64,000 bases of DNA from Toxoplasma gondii ME49 (lineage: Eukaryota > Apicomplexa > Conoidasida > Eucoccidiorida > Sarcocystidae). Every line of letters starts with the position of its first letter. Within the stretch, counting starts at the first letter, position 1. Below, piece by piece: positions 24,101 to 36,927 of the stretch. The position numbers and the translations under genes are program-made. The stretch spans positions 1,946,458 to 2,010,457 of the forward strand of contig NC_031476.1 of NCBI RefSeq assembly GCF_000006565.2, written 5' to 3'. The notes beneath the pieces were generated by a model. That model was not told the DNA's origin and did not search any database. It saw only the letters and a program-made list of their open reading frames with translations.

Positions 24101-25325
24101 CTGCGAAGGCGAGTCGGAGCCGGGAGTCCCGCTCTTCCCTGCCAGCTGCTTCCTCATAGACGGCGTCCTGTTTCCTGACACGCGCTGTCCCGGCAGCGAA
24201 ACGGAGTATGCAGACCTGGTCGCCGACCACTTGCGAGAAACCGGCAAGCTCGCGACGAAGGAACGCGTCTTCTTTAGAAAGAAGCGCCTCAGACATCCGC
24301 GCCTGGAGAACCCAGAAGGGAGAACCGGAACAGGCACAGAAGGACGAGGCGAAGGACGCGAGGAAGGAAGAGACGTAGTTGAAGACATGGAAGAGAGAAG
24401 GAAGAAGGAAGAGGAGAGAAGGCGGCGGCACCGCGCACGAGTGGAGAGAAGAGGACGCATCCTGGAGAGAAGACTGGAGAGGGTGGCAGGAGCGAGAGGG
24501 GTCGTCGAAGAGAGGGAAGTGTGGATTGTCGCCGCGCCTCCTGCCAAGTGTCTGGACGGCGTGCCTCGAGGGCGGGCACAGCCGCGAAGCGCGAGCGCGC
24601 GACGCAGCGACGCGAGAGGAGAAGAGAACCAATTCTCCGCAAGAGAAGATGACAGAGAGCGACTCGAGAGGTGGACGGGAGAGGACGGTGGATGTACAGC
24701 AGGGGGCGTGAGGCGTTGGAGCGCCGGAGCTCGAGACGCTCCGCGGACTTGGCTGGGAGGCGACGGAGACAGCGGGGCGGGCGCCTGCTTGCCTGGAGGG
24801 GAAGGAAGCGAACGCGTCTCCGACAGCAGTGAAGAGGAAATCGAGAGAGAAGAAGACGTCGTCATCATTCCACAGCACGAAGCCGTGTTGAGGGACCTCG
24901 TGCTGCCTCTGCGGTCGCCTGCATGTTTCCTCCACCAAGGGACTTGTGAGCACCGCGTAGTCTTTTGGAACCTGCGGCAGTTCGACCCGCGACGGGACTG
25001 TACGTACACTGCAGCATACCCCGTGAGGACGTACAAGCCGGCGGGAAAGACGGTGGTGTGTCACGCCTGTGAGCAGAGTCTGGCGGTCAAAGGCGTCGTC
25101 AACAGTTTTCTCTGCGCGCTCCACAACCCAACGTACCTCTGCTCTGCGTGCTACCGGCTGCTCTTTGGAGACGGGCAGCGCTCGACGACGCTTTCGCCGA
25201 GAAGCAAAGGTGGAGAGGGCGGGACGCGAGTAGAAAGCAACGCGCAAGATGCACTCGACAGAGAAGAAGAAGACGAAGAAGAAGAGGAGCCCTTTGCTGT
25301 CCACTTCGACCTGTTCGACGGATAG
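21170..25325 (+). CDS. snRNA-activating protein complex subunit 3 (SNAP50) homologue
   Basis: Two exons, 21170-22147 and 22764-25325, phase 0, give 1179 residues against about 410 in human SNAPC3. The C-terminal domain (about 1040-1125) carries the family signature: FLHQGTCEHRVVF, a conserved Asp-Cys before TYTAAYP, then CHACEQ and CSACYRLLF. These Cys and His residues form the SNAP50 zinc-binding pattern. Upstream parts with FLIDGVLFPDTRC match the preceding conserved block. The N-terminal 800 residues are mostly Ser/Pro-rich and probably disordered, with a few ordered helices (about 590-680). SNAPc binds the proximal sequence element of snRNA genes to recruit Pol II or Pol III, so this factor should act at snRNA promoters in the nucleus. 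Additional introns inside the long second exon cannot be excluded. Confidence 0.85.
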
Positions 25326-27549
25326 ACTGCAGGGAGGCTCTGCAGCGGGCGTCGCGAGTCTACAGGAACAAAGGGAGCGGTTGGAGCAGCAGCGAAACAA
25401 GGAACACGCGGCTGGCGTACGAGTTGAGGAACAGGACGAATGGGAGGAGCAGAATCTCTTGCGAGGAAGCGCGGCCGGGGGAAAGGGCCGCCGACTCGGT
25501 GAGCAAAGTTGTTCTCTGCCGCTCAAGAAGGAACGAACACAACAGAGAAGGAAGAAAAAAACAAGCGGAGGAGAACCCGTACAACCGCAACGGTATCGAG
25601 ATGCGACGGTGTCTTTTTGGTTTGGGGGAGACCGGGCGAAGAAAACCTCAGAAGCAGGGTGAAGACGACACTTACAGGTTACGTGTCTCTGCAGGGACCG
25701 GAGGACGAGTTCGACAAAGAGTCAGAGGAGGAACAAGCAGGTGAAGAGAGAACGATGGAAAAGCGCCTCTGGTGCCTTCTGTGCGTGTAGAGAAACGCAG
25801 TGACCGAACAGCAGGAAAACATTCCTGGGGTCCTAAAAAAGGTTAAACGTTCTGGAATCTTGTACACTCTTGTCGCTTGACACCAACGATGCTTTCAGTT
25901 GTATTTATCTCCCTCCAAGCATTTGAGCGTCGGCTTCCACGAAAATACGCGTTCCACAAGACGTGAAAAGTTATCTGCTCTCCATGAAGAGTTCGAAGCA
26001 GCTCACTGAATCAATAAAAAGAGTGTACACGCTAGGTTAGGGGGCGTGGTTCTAGTCAGGATTAGTAAGTACGCGGTCACAAAAGAGAAGGCGCAGCTAC
26101 CACTGAAACGTACTTTGATTATCTTCGGTTTACGGAACCACGGGAGGATTCACCTGGTTCTATTCGGCAATAATGGTCACCTTAAGGATGATGCGCTAAC
26201 GCAGGAGATTCGAATCCGGTAGGCAATTTTCTAGCTTTCGTGCACTGTTCAGACTTTCCGTATTGGAACGTGAGGTAGGCGAGGTGTCAAACCTCGTGTT
26301 GTCAGCACTCAGCTAACACCAAGTGCACATCGCGAGGAACGAATTTATTCCAAGCTTTGGATATTGTTTCTTGATCCGGAATAAGTCAATGCCGTCTTCC
26401 TCTGATGTTAGACCCGAGTGCGCTTTCACGGCTTCCAGGGTCCACGGCGGGAAAACTGCTGGCAAGAGTACGAGGAAAGAAAGTTCTTTTACGTGCACAG
26501 AAGGGAAGTGTTTGGTAGTAGAGAGAAATCCTCGTCTCCTCTACCTTCGCGATCCGCGGCGGAAAACGGGCTTCCACCCTTAGGTTTAGAGAGGCTTGTC
26601 AGGTAAGTAACTAGCGTCTTCAAAAAGGATGGGGAAATCCTCACAAAACAGTCACTTTTGTCATCTTGCTTCCGACGTCACCTCTTCAGGCGTTTCTGTC
26701 GATGTAACGGCAGAACCTAGCGCAATCTTCAGTGCCTTCATTCCATCCGCAGTTTTTTGTTACCGACAGAGGTGATACTTTTGGCACGATCCTCTCGTTC
26801 AGAAAGTGCTGTTCCCGCGGGAACGTTTTCTCACAAAAGGTCCGCTTTGAAAAGGGGGAAACACGCTGCAGATGGAATTACGAAATGCTGGGTTGGCTCA
26901 GGTGGGTGCACATACACCCGGTCTTTCACCTTTCAGAAACAGTAAATGCAAATCCTTTGAGAAAAAACGCGGATAGATTCCTGAGACCCCCCCCGCGATC
27001 TCTACCTTTAGGCGCAAACTGGACACGGCAGGACCACTGGAAGAGGATGCTGAGCCCTCCCACCCTCACATTTCCTTTCCCTTCCAAAAATTGCCAGAGT
27101 GCAAGTGATTGCAAGAAGGAAATCAAGAACAAGAATGTGAAACTGACGTCGTAAACGCCGACACCTGCAGTCAAATTGGTTTACCATGGATATGTAGCAG
27201 TTCATGCAAGCTTACCCATACACATGCATTTCTCTAACTACAAGTGTTGGAAGACGCAACAGCAGCAAGTCACTACACAACTATCTGTAATTACGCGATG
27301 ACCAAACGCTTGTGCGCATCGTGACAGAGATAAGCCACATTTACGCAGGTGGACGAACGCTACGGTCATCGCTGTTCGCTTTGTCTTTTTACTCGTCGTT
27401 GTCACACAAGGCGACGAACCCGTTGGTCCCCTCAGCGCCAAGAATTCAGACTGCGTGTTTTCCGTCTTCGAAAGGGTCCTGTCTTCCTTCCTTGCGCATA
27501 TTTAGTCCCTCTATTGTTGGTCTTCTCGCTCAAGCGGGACAACGCACGC
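25326..27549. other. Convergent intergenic region, SNAPC3 homologue and catalase
   Basis: No convincing coding pattern was found on either strand; presumably the two 3' UTRs plus spacer. A near match to the dispersed element (GGGTGCACATACACCC) sits at 26904-26919. A tRNA-like GATTCGAATC at 26211 was examined and has no tRNA around it. Confidence 0.5.
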
Positions 27550-30500
27550 CTACATCTTGGCTGGGTAGCACGCCGCAGTCGGCAAACCGATGGCTCGAGC
27601 GACGCGCTCGCCATACTCTGGATCGCACTTGTAAAAAATCTTCACCTGTCGCTCTTGAATCTGCGACAGCGTTAAGACAAATCAGAGAGCGGCAATCGTA
27701 AAATTCCTGCAGCTGCACTCCCTCTTCCATAGTATAAAACGGGATTCCTACGTGTCTGTAATCTACGATCGTCTAAAGAGTTGAACAGTGTGGAACGCAA
27801 ATGTGTGCCAGCTCAGAGACCTGATCGATGGAAGGTTGGCCTGACGTCCAAGTTCTGTTCCAACTCTGTAGCTCGAGTGACAGAGGAAGGCAACGGATCT
27901 AGGAAGAAAGCCTGGACACGCTATGAGTCTATCGTCATACGATAAAGCACGTCGGTACCACCACGGACAGAAGAATACACGCTAGTGGATGTACTTGCTT
28001 ACATCTCGTCTCGCCTGCCTGAGATGCTCGGCGATGTTGCCAATGAGCGCTTCCCTCTCCGGCTCACTCAAGACCGTCCTATAAAAGTTCCCTGGCTGCT
28101 CAAAGTCCTGTCGGAAAAAATGCGGAGGAAACCAATCAATACTGTTTTGGTTATACATCAAAACTCTCAGAATGGCCTTCCTCGAAAATGTCTACTTGCA
28201 TGTTCATAGACGAATTCACAACTACAGGCATGCACTGTATATAGACGCACGTATGTAAGCATAAGCAATTTGAACCTTGAATGCTCGCACATCTAGATTT
28301 TAAAATCATATATATATATATACTTACATATATATATACATATATACATATGAATGTGTCCTCGCAATAGTGTCTAAATATGTGTAATGTCGTGGCGAGT
28401 GCTGCCAGTTCGGGCTCATTAGGAAAAGAGAAAAAATGTTTATCTTTCATGTGAAGACATTGCAGAGACACTTGTTTCATTTCTTTTCCAGGGGTCTCTG
28501 TTTTCCGCCAAGAAGAACTGAGCAGCTCCACACAGACACCCTGCATCTCTCTGCTTGTGAAAACTGCCACTGCGACCAGCGTCCACCTAGATGACTCTGT
28601 AACACCGGCCCCCAGATGCGCTGTGGAACGTCGTCGCTTGCTGGCAGCTTTTACGCAGAGGTGCTCGACTCGTTCGACAAGCAAATATAAAGATGGGCCA
28701 ACACGGATACGCTTCCCTCTCTGGCTTACACTGTTGGGGTGCTCTTGAGGATGGCACGCGACCGTGCCACTCACTGTGGTCGTTCCCGACACAGCAGCAT
28801 TTCTGTCTTCCTTTGGAAAGCCGTCCACACTGTTCGGTTCGTAATTCAGCTGAGACCCTTTGTTCCCGTCGACGCACATTGGACCATCGCGGACGGAGTA
28901 GTCGCCCCCACGGGCGTTCCACGGGCGGTTCACAGGAATCTGATGGTAATTGGCTGTGAGAAACAGCAAAAAGGGGGCAAAGGACTAACATCAAACAGGG
29001 AAACGAAGTAAAATCAAACAGATCCGCATCCACGCGTCTGAGAGTGGGCACCTCCCCATGTGAGGGTAGCATACAGCTGGACGCACTGTTCCAACCTCAG
29101 TTTGTTTCGAAATGCACACGGTCGGCGCATGTATTTCTGAGCACCATTCGCTGTTAATGAAGTTGAAACAAATGATGGATGCGTGGGAGGAATGTCAGAC
29201 TTTGTTCAAAACCCCCGGTGCAAAGTCTGCGTCGTTATTCAAACGCAAAAAGACGCTGGCCCCCAAAGGCACGCGTTTGCGGTCCGTACAAACCCTCCAA
29301 ACCCATTCTCTCCACTGCGTCCAGAGAGAGACCCGGTGCCTCAAAGGCTTAGGACTCGCCGCGGGAAACGGTTTCGGAGGCTATGCCAGTTGCAGGGACA
29401 CACAAGACCTGTTGTGACCCCTCGTGAGCAATCAAGAAGACAGTAAGTATAAAGCAGATGGAAGGAAGACACTCAACCGAGAGAGCGACGACGAGGGGGC
29501 AGCCACAAAGAGAGAAACATACTAAAAGAGTACAAGAGAAACGGAAGGGGGGAGTGTACACGAGATCGCTGGCAACCGTCAGTGAAAAAAGGGGAGACGA
29601 CGCGGAGTGGGGAAGCGGCATGCAGATATGAGAGCCAGGTGAAGAGAAACAACGTTAAAAGCAGAGACCGTCGGGCGCTGAAGACGCCGTGAAAATCGTT
29701 CGTAAAACCTTGAGCTTGCCCGCGTCTCAGAGCCTTACCGCCAAGTCTGTGCCGATGAGTGTCGATGTAGGAGAACATGCGTCCCTGCAGCATGCGATCT
29801 TCGCTCGGTTCAATCCCTGGCACCATATGAGCTGGCGCAAAAGCTGCTTGTTCCACGTCTTGGAAATAGTTTTCTGGGTTGCGATCCAGCACGAGTCTTC
29901 CGACCGGGATGAGTGGGTAGTCTCCGTGCGGCCACACTTTGGTCACGTCAAAGACATTCCATTTGTACGTCTCTGCATCTTTCAAGGGCATTACCTAAAA
30001 ACGAATCACACGCCAACGACAAAAGTTTAATGCACACATACACCCATGCACATGTGGACGTACAAGCGTACCCACCAGGGGGGATCAACGTAAATCGACA
30101 AACGCACCACACCGGGACAGCTTTCGATCTGTCTCGCTGAATGTATTGATGTCATCCGGACTTCCCTGCTCCGTTGAACAGAGAATGAAAAATGGAGCTA
30201 CATGCCTTAAAGAGCTAAATCTATTCATTTATCCACAAACATGGGAACCGCCTAGAACGCCGCCTTTCACTTTGACACCCTCATAGTTCCGTGAACCTAG
30301 AGCGGAGAATTCTGCGCGATTCCCCCAACGCGGATTACAAATAACGACACAGACATCTTAATTCTTCAAGAATTGACTTGAAACCGGCCAATAAAACCCG
30401 TTAATCGGCGTGGTTTTCTCGACAACGCTCTTGTCCAAAGAGAATGATCAAGTGGGATAGCGGGAAAGTGGCAGTGGTCCGCACTAGATACGGAATCAGG

Positions 30501-32498
30501 CAACAACTAAGGACCATCACGCACTGAGAAGCCACCGTGTTGCAGAAGATTCGCAGGGAACTCTTTGAGACCATTTGATACAGAGAAATTACGTGGTTTT
30601 CAAGATCCACGAGAAATTGGTATCCGTTCTCCACCTGAATACAGAAGGTCCAAGAGGGAAACTCTCGCTTGGCAATGGCGTTGAACAGGTCGCGAACCGC
30701 GTAGTCAGGATCTTCGCTCTCGAGTTCTTTTGCGCGCTGTCTGTTCAGGTTCTTGATTCCTTGGTTTGTCTTGAAGTGCCACTTGACATAAAAGGCTTCG
30801 TTGTCTCTGTTTCAGTACAAGCATCAGGCGAAAGAGACACAATGGAAACCGTGAAAGTCAAGAAGACACAGCTCGGCGGGCACTGTAGTGCGCCGCGCCG
30901 CAGTAAAGCGGGGGAAGGAGTAGGCCGCGGAACAGTCAGTGGTAATCCAGGTGTTCTTTGTGTGTAAGTTCTGTGTGTTCTTGGTTATGTAGATTAAGCG
31001 GCGCAAAACATCTTTGCAATGTAACCAAGACACTCAAAAGACAGCCGCACCCGGCCGAACGGGAGGAGAAACAGAAAACTGGTGGAACGCATAGAGATAG
31101 TCTCAGCCTCCAGACGTTCGAGATGCAAATCTCAGGCAAGTGTAACAGGAAGACAAGCAAGTAAGTTTGCCTCAGCAACCGTATATGTGCATTTTTATGT
31201 ATATGCATGTATGGAACTGCTTTTCACGGCAAAGACACATACGTAACCCGTGCGCAAGGAAGTTGCCCGAATGACATACGGATGCCCCAACACGCGAACG
31301 CGTACACCACTTCTTACGAATGCGTTGGTGTGTACAGATCGAAGAAAATTAAAGAATCCTCTGCGTTTATGCAGGCATTCACATGTACGGACTTATTCAC
31401 TGTCCTAGGTAGGCTCCCACAACGACTCCCTCAGATAACGATGGGCACAGATATATCGAACCGACATGCACAGAGAACGAGCACAAATAAATACATTTGC
31501 ACAGATATCGCTGGAACCTGATAATCGGAACGGGTGTGTGTGGACGCGAATAAGCAGCCATGGACGCAAAAGTTTATCCTTGTCGAGAAAAATGCACATA
31601 GCTGGACATATTGATGCGTCTGAGTACGTGGAAGGTTCTCTTCACGTTCACTTCTCGATCTTTCTGAGTCCTACTTGTTGATGAATTTGAAGGTGTGACT
31701 CCCGTAGCCATTCATATGGCGGAAGCCGTCCGGTGTGCCACGGTCCGTGTACAGGAAGGTCACTTGATGCACACTTTCCGGAACGAGCGAGAAGAAATCC
31801 CACACCATGTTCGGGTCGTGGAGGTGCGTTTGCGGATGCCGCTTCTGCGTATGAATGAAGTCGGGGAACTTTATGGCGTCTCGAACGAAAAAGATAGGAG
31901 TGTTGTTTCCAACCATGTCCCAGTTCCCCTCCTCCGTGTAGAACTTGAGTGCGAAGCCGCGCGGGTCGCGCCTGGTGTCCGCACTCCCCGACTCGCCAGC
32001 CACCGTCGAAAAACGTGCAAACACAGGCGTCCGCTTTCCGATTTTCTCGAACAGCTTCGCTTTGCAGAATCTGACGAACGAAGAGAGGCGATGTACCGAC
32101 AGGAAACAGGAATGGGTGAGAACGAAGTTAAAAACTTAAGCGACAGCCGATAGCCGCGGAGGGGGGAAAGGAAAAAATCCAAGTATCCAGAGGCAGAACA
32201 AGGAGAACATTTGGGAGAATAAGCGAAGCTTAAGGAACGAAGCGAAACATAGAAAGCGAAGAGACACGAATGTAAAGAGTGAAAAAACTGGACATGGGCG
32301 CAGAAGGCTCAAGAAAGCGAGCCGGCGACAAACGGTGATAAAATAGGAGAGAGTATCCGATCAACCGGGAACAAAGGTAAGAAATTCAGAAACTGCGCCA
32401 ACGCACGAAACCGGCAAACGGAGCGGAGGACCATGAACCGAGACAATCAAGCGATCACTCACTAATACGTACACACTCAGCGTTTCCTGTTAATGCAG

Positions 32499-32533
<35 letters not shown>

Positions 32534-33653
32534 TATAGGCATATAACCGAAGACATGTACGATGCACACTCTCACCGAGGTATGACCATAAAACATACGT
32601 GGTGGTTTCGTAGCGAAACGAAAGAAATTTCGACACGATGTTAAAATTGCAGACACTCAACCGTTTCTTTCAAGAGAGAAACGGTAACAACAGTTGGGGA
32701 GGAACAAAATCAGCTCACCTGGTGATGTCATGAGTGACCTCGAAATAGCCAAAGGCGCCACCGCCCTTGGCATGCACAACGCGCTCCTGCACAGAGCACA
32801 ACTCACGTGAACCCAGAACAAGGTGAGTACTAAATCCGGAGAAGTGTATTCACAAATGGAAAAAAATAACGCGCACGAGTGACGCGGCTCCCCCACCGAC
32901 TCTTTTGTTCTCTTTGTCGATCTTGAATTCTGTAGAGATCATCCCTGGTATGGAGATTACAGAAAGCGACACTTACGGGAATGCGTTCTCGATCGAAGTG
33001 GGCCAGCTTGTCGATGAGATGGAAGTTACTCAGGATCTACGCGTAGTGCAGTGACAAAAGGAACCGCAGAGCAACGCGCGAAAATATGGCTTCTATGACT
33101 GCCAATGCTGTGCAGGCAAGCGTTGCTAAATGAACAGCAAACGCAGCGATTGCCCCTAAGCTAAAACAGAAGCAGAACCACAGTGTCATGTCGGCACGAG
33201 ACAGGGCAAGGTTGCCTGGGTACGTCCAGTCCTAAGCAAAGACGCAGCTCGCACAACTGAGAGAAGAAATAATTCTCGCGCGATATAAATTTGGCAGAGC
33301 CAACGTAGCAACATGTTTGTATGTGGTGAGTGGGAAGCAGAAAGGAACGGCACAGCAACCCAAAGACACACGGATATGTACGTACGTGAAGAGAACGCTG
33401 CTGCAACGAAGGCAGAAACGTGCATGATGCTTGTGTGGGTACTTCACATAACATCCTCCTCTCTTCCTATGAGAATACATCTACTCATTGTGACTGATTC
33501 CAGTACAGGACGCATCACAGATTCTCTCTTGCTTACCGCGGGGCCGTAGGGTCCAGCAGTTACCGAGTTTTGGTTGTCATCGACTGGGTTCCCAGCAGAG
33601 GTCGTGATAACCGGTCCATACTGCTGGAATGTTACGGGCGGAACCTGAGTCAT
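27550..33653 (-). CDS. CAT: Catalase (peroxisomal-type, haem)
   Basis: Nine exons on minus: 33653-33537, 33036-32977, 32786-32719, 32070-31675, 30806-30635, 29994-29739, 28953-28730, 28107-28003 and 27660-27550. Every junction is in phase, giving 502 residues. It converts hydrogen peroxide to water and oxygen. The distal His is H64 in [12 protein letters not shown], the catalytic Asn lies in VGNNTPIF (about 137-138), and the proximal haem Tyr is Y347 in RMFSY. Offsets from human catalase (H75, Y358) are a constant 11. The C terminus AKM is a non-canonical type-1 peroxisomal targeting signal. The chain is the length of small-subunit clade 3 catalases and no catalytic landmark is missing. It is flanked by two large gene-poor spacers. 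Confidence 0.98.
28308..28352. repeat. (TA)n/TATACA microsatellite in catalase intron 7
   Basis: A TA-rich tract between the donor at 28729 and the acceptor at 28108. Confidence 0.85.
32499..32531. repeat. (TA)n microsatellite in catalase intron 3
   Basis: About 16 uninterrupted TA units between the exons ending at 32719 and starting at 32070. Confidence 0.9.
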
Positions 33654-36600
33654 TTTCGCTGACGGCGTGCACGTTTCCCTTCGGGGTCAAAAACAGAAGA
33701 ATCTCCGTACCGTCAAAAGCTGGCTGGCCGACCTTCACCGTGAGGACAAGCAACAGTGGCCTTCACGAGACGCGCACCTACAGGCAAACCAGCAGTGCCC
33801 AAGCAAAAGCCGAACGTGGAAACGATTTCCTCCATCCTTCCGCAGACGAATACTCCTATGTACTCAAGATATTGGCTCGATCATACGTAAACGAGTGTCT
33901 GTTCGTTTGTGTGTATTTATTTACATACACGAATGAATGTAGTAGAGTGTTTGCGAGTGTTATGTTTCAAGTTCTTTTACTGGCATTGATGTACGGCAAG
34001 TTTCGATGTGGTGGGACTTGACAGAGCCCATTCCTTCCTTAAAGTGGGTATTCTAACAAACAGAAATGGTACGGTTCTTCAGTACTCAGCGTACCATTCA
34101 ACACAAAGATGCACGCAGTTTAACGCTCATATTGGCAACTTCGCCATCTGCATTGCTAGTCCATTTTCATGTAATACACGTCCATATGAAGACGATTCAC
34201 CGCAAAGGCCGTGCGCAATCACTATGTGGGTGTTAAATTCTGCTCCACAGTAACGACTTCCCCCCAATGTGTACTGAAACGGCCTCCCCGGAAAGCAAAA
34301 TATGCCGGAAATATGGCCAATCTAACTGGCGAATTCTTTACAAAGATGAGTTGTTAACGTGTCGAGCACCTCCGAAAGTGCAAAAGTACTGCATACAGTG
34401 TCTCCAAGGTAAAAACCCCCAAAACCCCTTCAGCATTTCAATTTCCACAATCGCGGTGATTACAGATATAGTACAGATTAACGAAAAACCCGCGTCAGCT
34501 CCACGGTAATTAGCGGCGGGCTCACAGTCCATAATTTTCCTAAACGGTACGAATGCTTCTGGTAGATACATGGAATGCGATGACGAATATACCCTGGGTA
34601 GTACAATCCGCGACTTGCTACTGTTTTGTGTTTCCTAGTTCATCCTCATTGTTCCGTATGAAAACAATGGAAACTGCGGGCATCAGCCAATCTTACCTCA
34701 GCGTTTCACTCAGTCCTTCGAGGAGCCGCACGAGGGTCTGAATTACCGTCACATAAGTTCAAAAGAATGTTTATAAGGATCGCTAGTTGGCATGCCACAC
34801 GTACCACCAAGAAGTTCTCCACACGACCTCTCCAACCAATTGTTGGGTAATCCAGACATGGCAAAACAAACTGGCAGGTCACATTCCTCAAGAGCTTGGA
34901 CACGGTGCGCACTCACTATCAAGACATCTGCGGAGTACACACGGGCTAAACGATGAAACGGACACGGATGAGAAGCCGGGAAGTCCGCAATTTTGACCTC
35001 GTACTAATGGGGAAAACTGGGGGAACTGCCAGCTAGGAGAATTACACGGGGTGGGGGGTGACAACCTGAGGCACGGTCTTTGTGAAACTGTGTGTTCATT
35101 ACAGATGTTGCATGAAAATTGACACAAAATGGTTACAGTAATGATAAGATTAGGCTTCCTCCAGCGGCGTCAACGGAAACACCGTTGCTGGATCGTGGTG
35201 GCTATTCTACAGTGACTCACGAGTGTGTCCAGAGCTGTTGTCGCGCAGCTATTGTTCAAGATCAGATGTCCAGCCGAGTGTGTTTGGAACAAATGCTTTC
35301 ATGTCACACGTAACTCGTTTAGACGCTTTGACTGCCGAAAGGCAAAAAAGTTAGGAACTAGCACTCCAGAAGCAATAGTTCCACACTTTTTTGGGAGAAG
35401 TTGAAGGAGAGCCTTGTTTGCGTCTCAAATAGAACCAGAGGCCTCACTTCGTCAACTCCAGCGTACAGCCAGCAGCCGCTGCGGGAGGCAATGCCGGGTT
35501 CTGGCCACCGGTGCCGACATACTTGCGGTCCTAACTCGTTGGCATTCCAGCGTTGTCAGCGTAGCTGTTCAACTTAAAAAAAGGAAGAACAAGCAAGCCT
35601 ACCGCCCCAACTTTTAGTGCTTGTGGAATGAAAATACTGAATACGTTCTAGGGTTCAGTTGGTACCCAAAAAAAGGCTCGATATGACAGTGCGTCAGTCA
35701 AGTTTGGAGGAACCTGAATTGAAAATTGGACAGAAAGGAACTCTTTGTGGGTGTTGGTGGGGGAGAGGCTGTCGAACAGTTCGACAAAACGTGAAGAGGA
35801 TTCAAGCTGGAGGTGCGTCACGTTCTGCGCCCGATGATGCCACCCACTGAAAGAATTGCTGTTGCAAACGTCGCGGTACTTCGTTTGACGTTCGCCGCGC
35901 CAGCTACCAGTGTGTTTTCTGTTAACTACAACGGTACTTTTTCTGTGTGTGACCCTTCAGTGGCGCGTATCGCTCTGTGTTCCTAAACACAGACGGTACC
36001 CTCTTCCACTTACGCGCATATTTGCTACGTATTGGCGCCTTGCAGTGTCACGGGAGAAAAGGACGGCTCGTTGCACGGACTCTTTCGAGCGCAACGCGGT
36101 AGTGTTTTGAATTAGAAAACCACAGCACACTCATCCCAGACATTCCATCTTGCGACTTTAAGCCGGCGACGCTTGTGGACACTCTGCTGAGGCGCGAGCC
36201 TCGAGGGATATTACGTCGGATAGGATCAGAAAACAAAAAGTCCCGGCCTCTGGGTTATGTGAGTGGCTCTTGCACCACTAGCAGCGGGCTCTCGTGTTCG
36301 ACCAGAACGCACTCGGGGCGTCGCCCTAGTTTCTTTCTGTGAAAGCAGTGAGCGGAAACAAATGCGTTAGATTGGAAATCCCGGTTGAAAATGCGGGATT
36401 TGGGGTTGGTCGATGGCTTGTCGCTAGTCTCCATCAGTTCTATTTGAGACGGGGGGACCTGAACGGTCATGCCAGCCTCCACGCCACAGAGAATCCTTTC
36501 ACGAGAAACTTTCACGGTATCCTTCAGCGAAGCGCTACGACTGCTCAAAACGCTATTTTGAGGATTATGTCACGCTGGTGCATACCGCATCCTCACAACT

Positions 36601-36927
36601 GCTAATTGGTGAACGGGTTCGGAGCGTAACACATTCCGTCGCTGATATAGTGAAAATTAGACTGGATAAATCCCTTCTGCACTCTTAGAGGATTTGGAAA
36701 CGAAGAGACCTCTGGACTGCTTGGTTACTGGTCTCTCCATATTCCTTCCCATCCAAAAGAGTGCCTAGAGCAACACCCGGTGCATTGAATTCGGGCGGCT
36801 TCAGTACAGAAATCGTCTTCCCTGAAGTATACCAATCAAGTCAATGTCACCCGGTCTGGTCACCTCCGACTCGTCCCTCATTTGCCTCCAGAGAAACAGG
36901 AACAGGGGCGACGAAAGCTGCGTCTTC
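33654..36927. other. Gene-poor spacer upstream of catalase
   Basis: 3.3 kb between the catalase start codon and the stop of the next minus-strand gene. It should contain the catalase promoter and 5' UTR and the neighbour's 3' UTR. Only short scattered open frames occur on either strand, with no supported splice pairs or recognisable motifs. Base composition is lower in GC than in the coding blocks. Confidence 0.5.

Noticed and set aside
26150..26230. tRNA-like GATTCGAATC
   Set aside because: The flanking bases do not pair as a T stem and no acceptor or anticodon stem can be drawn.
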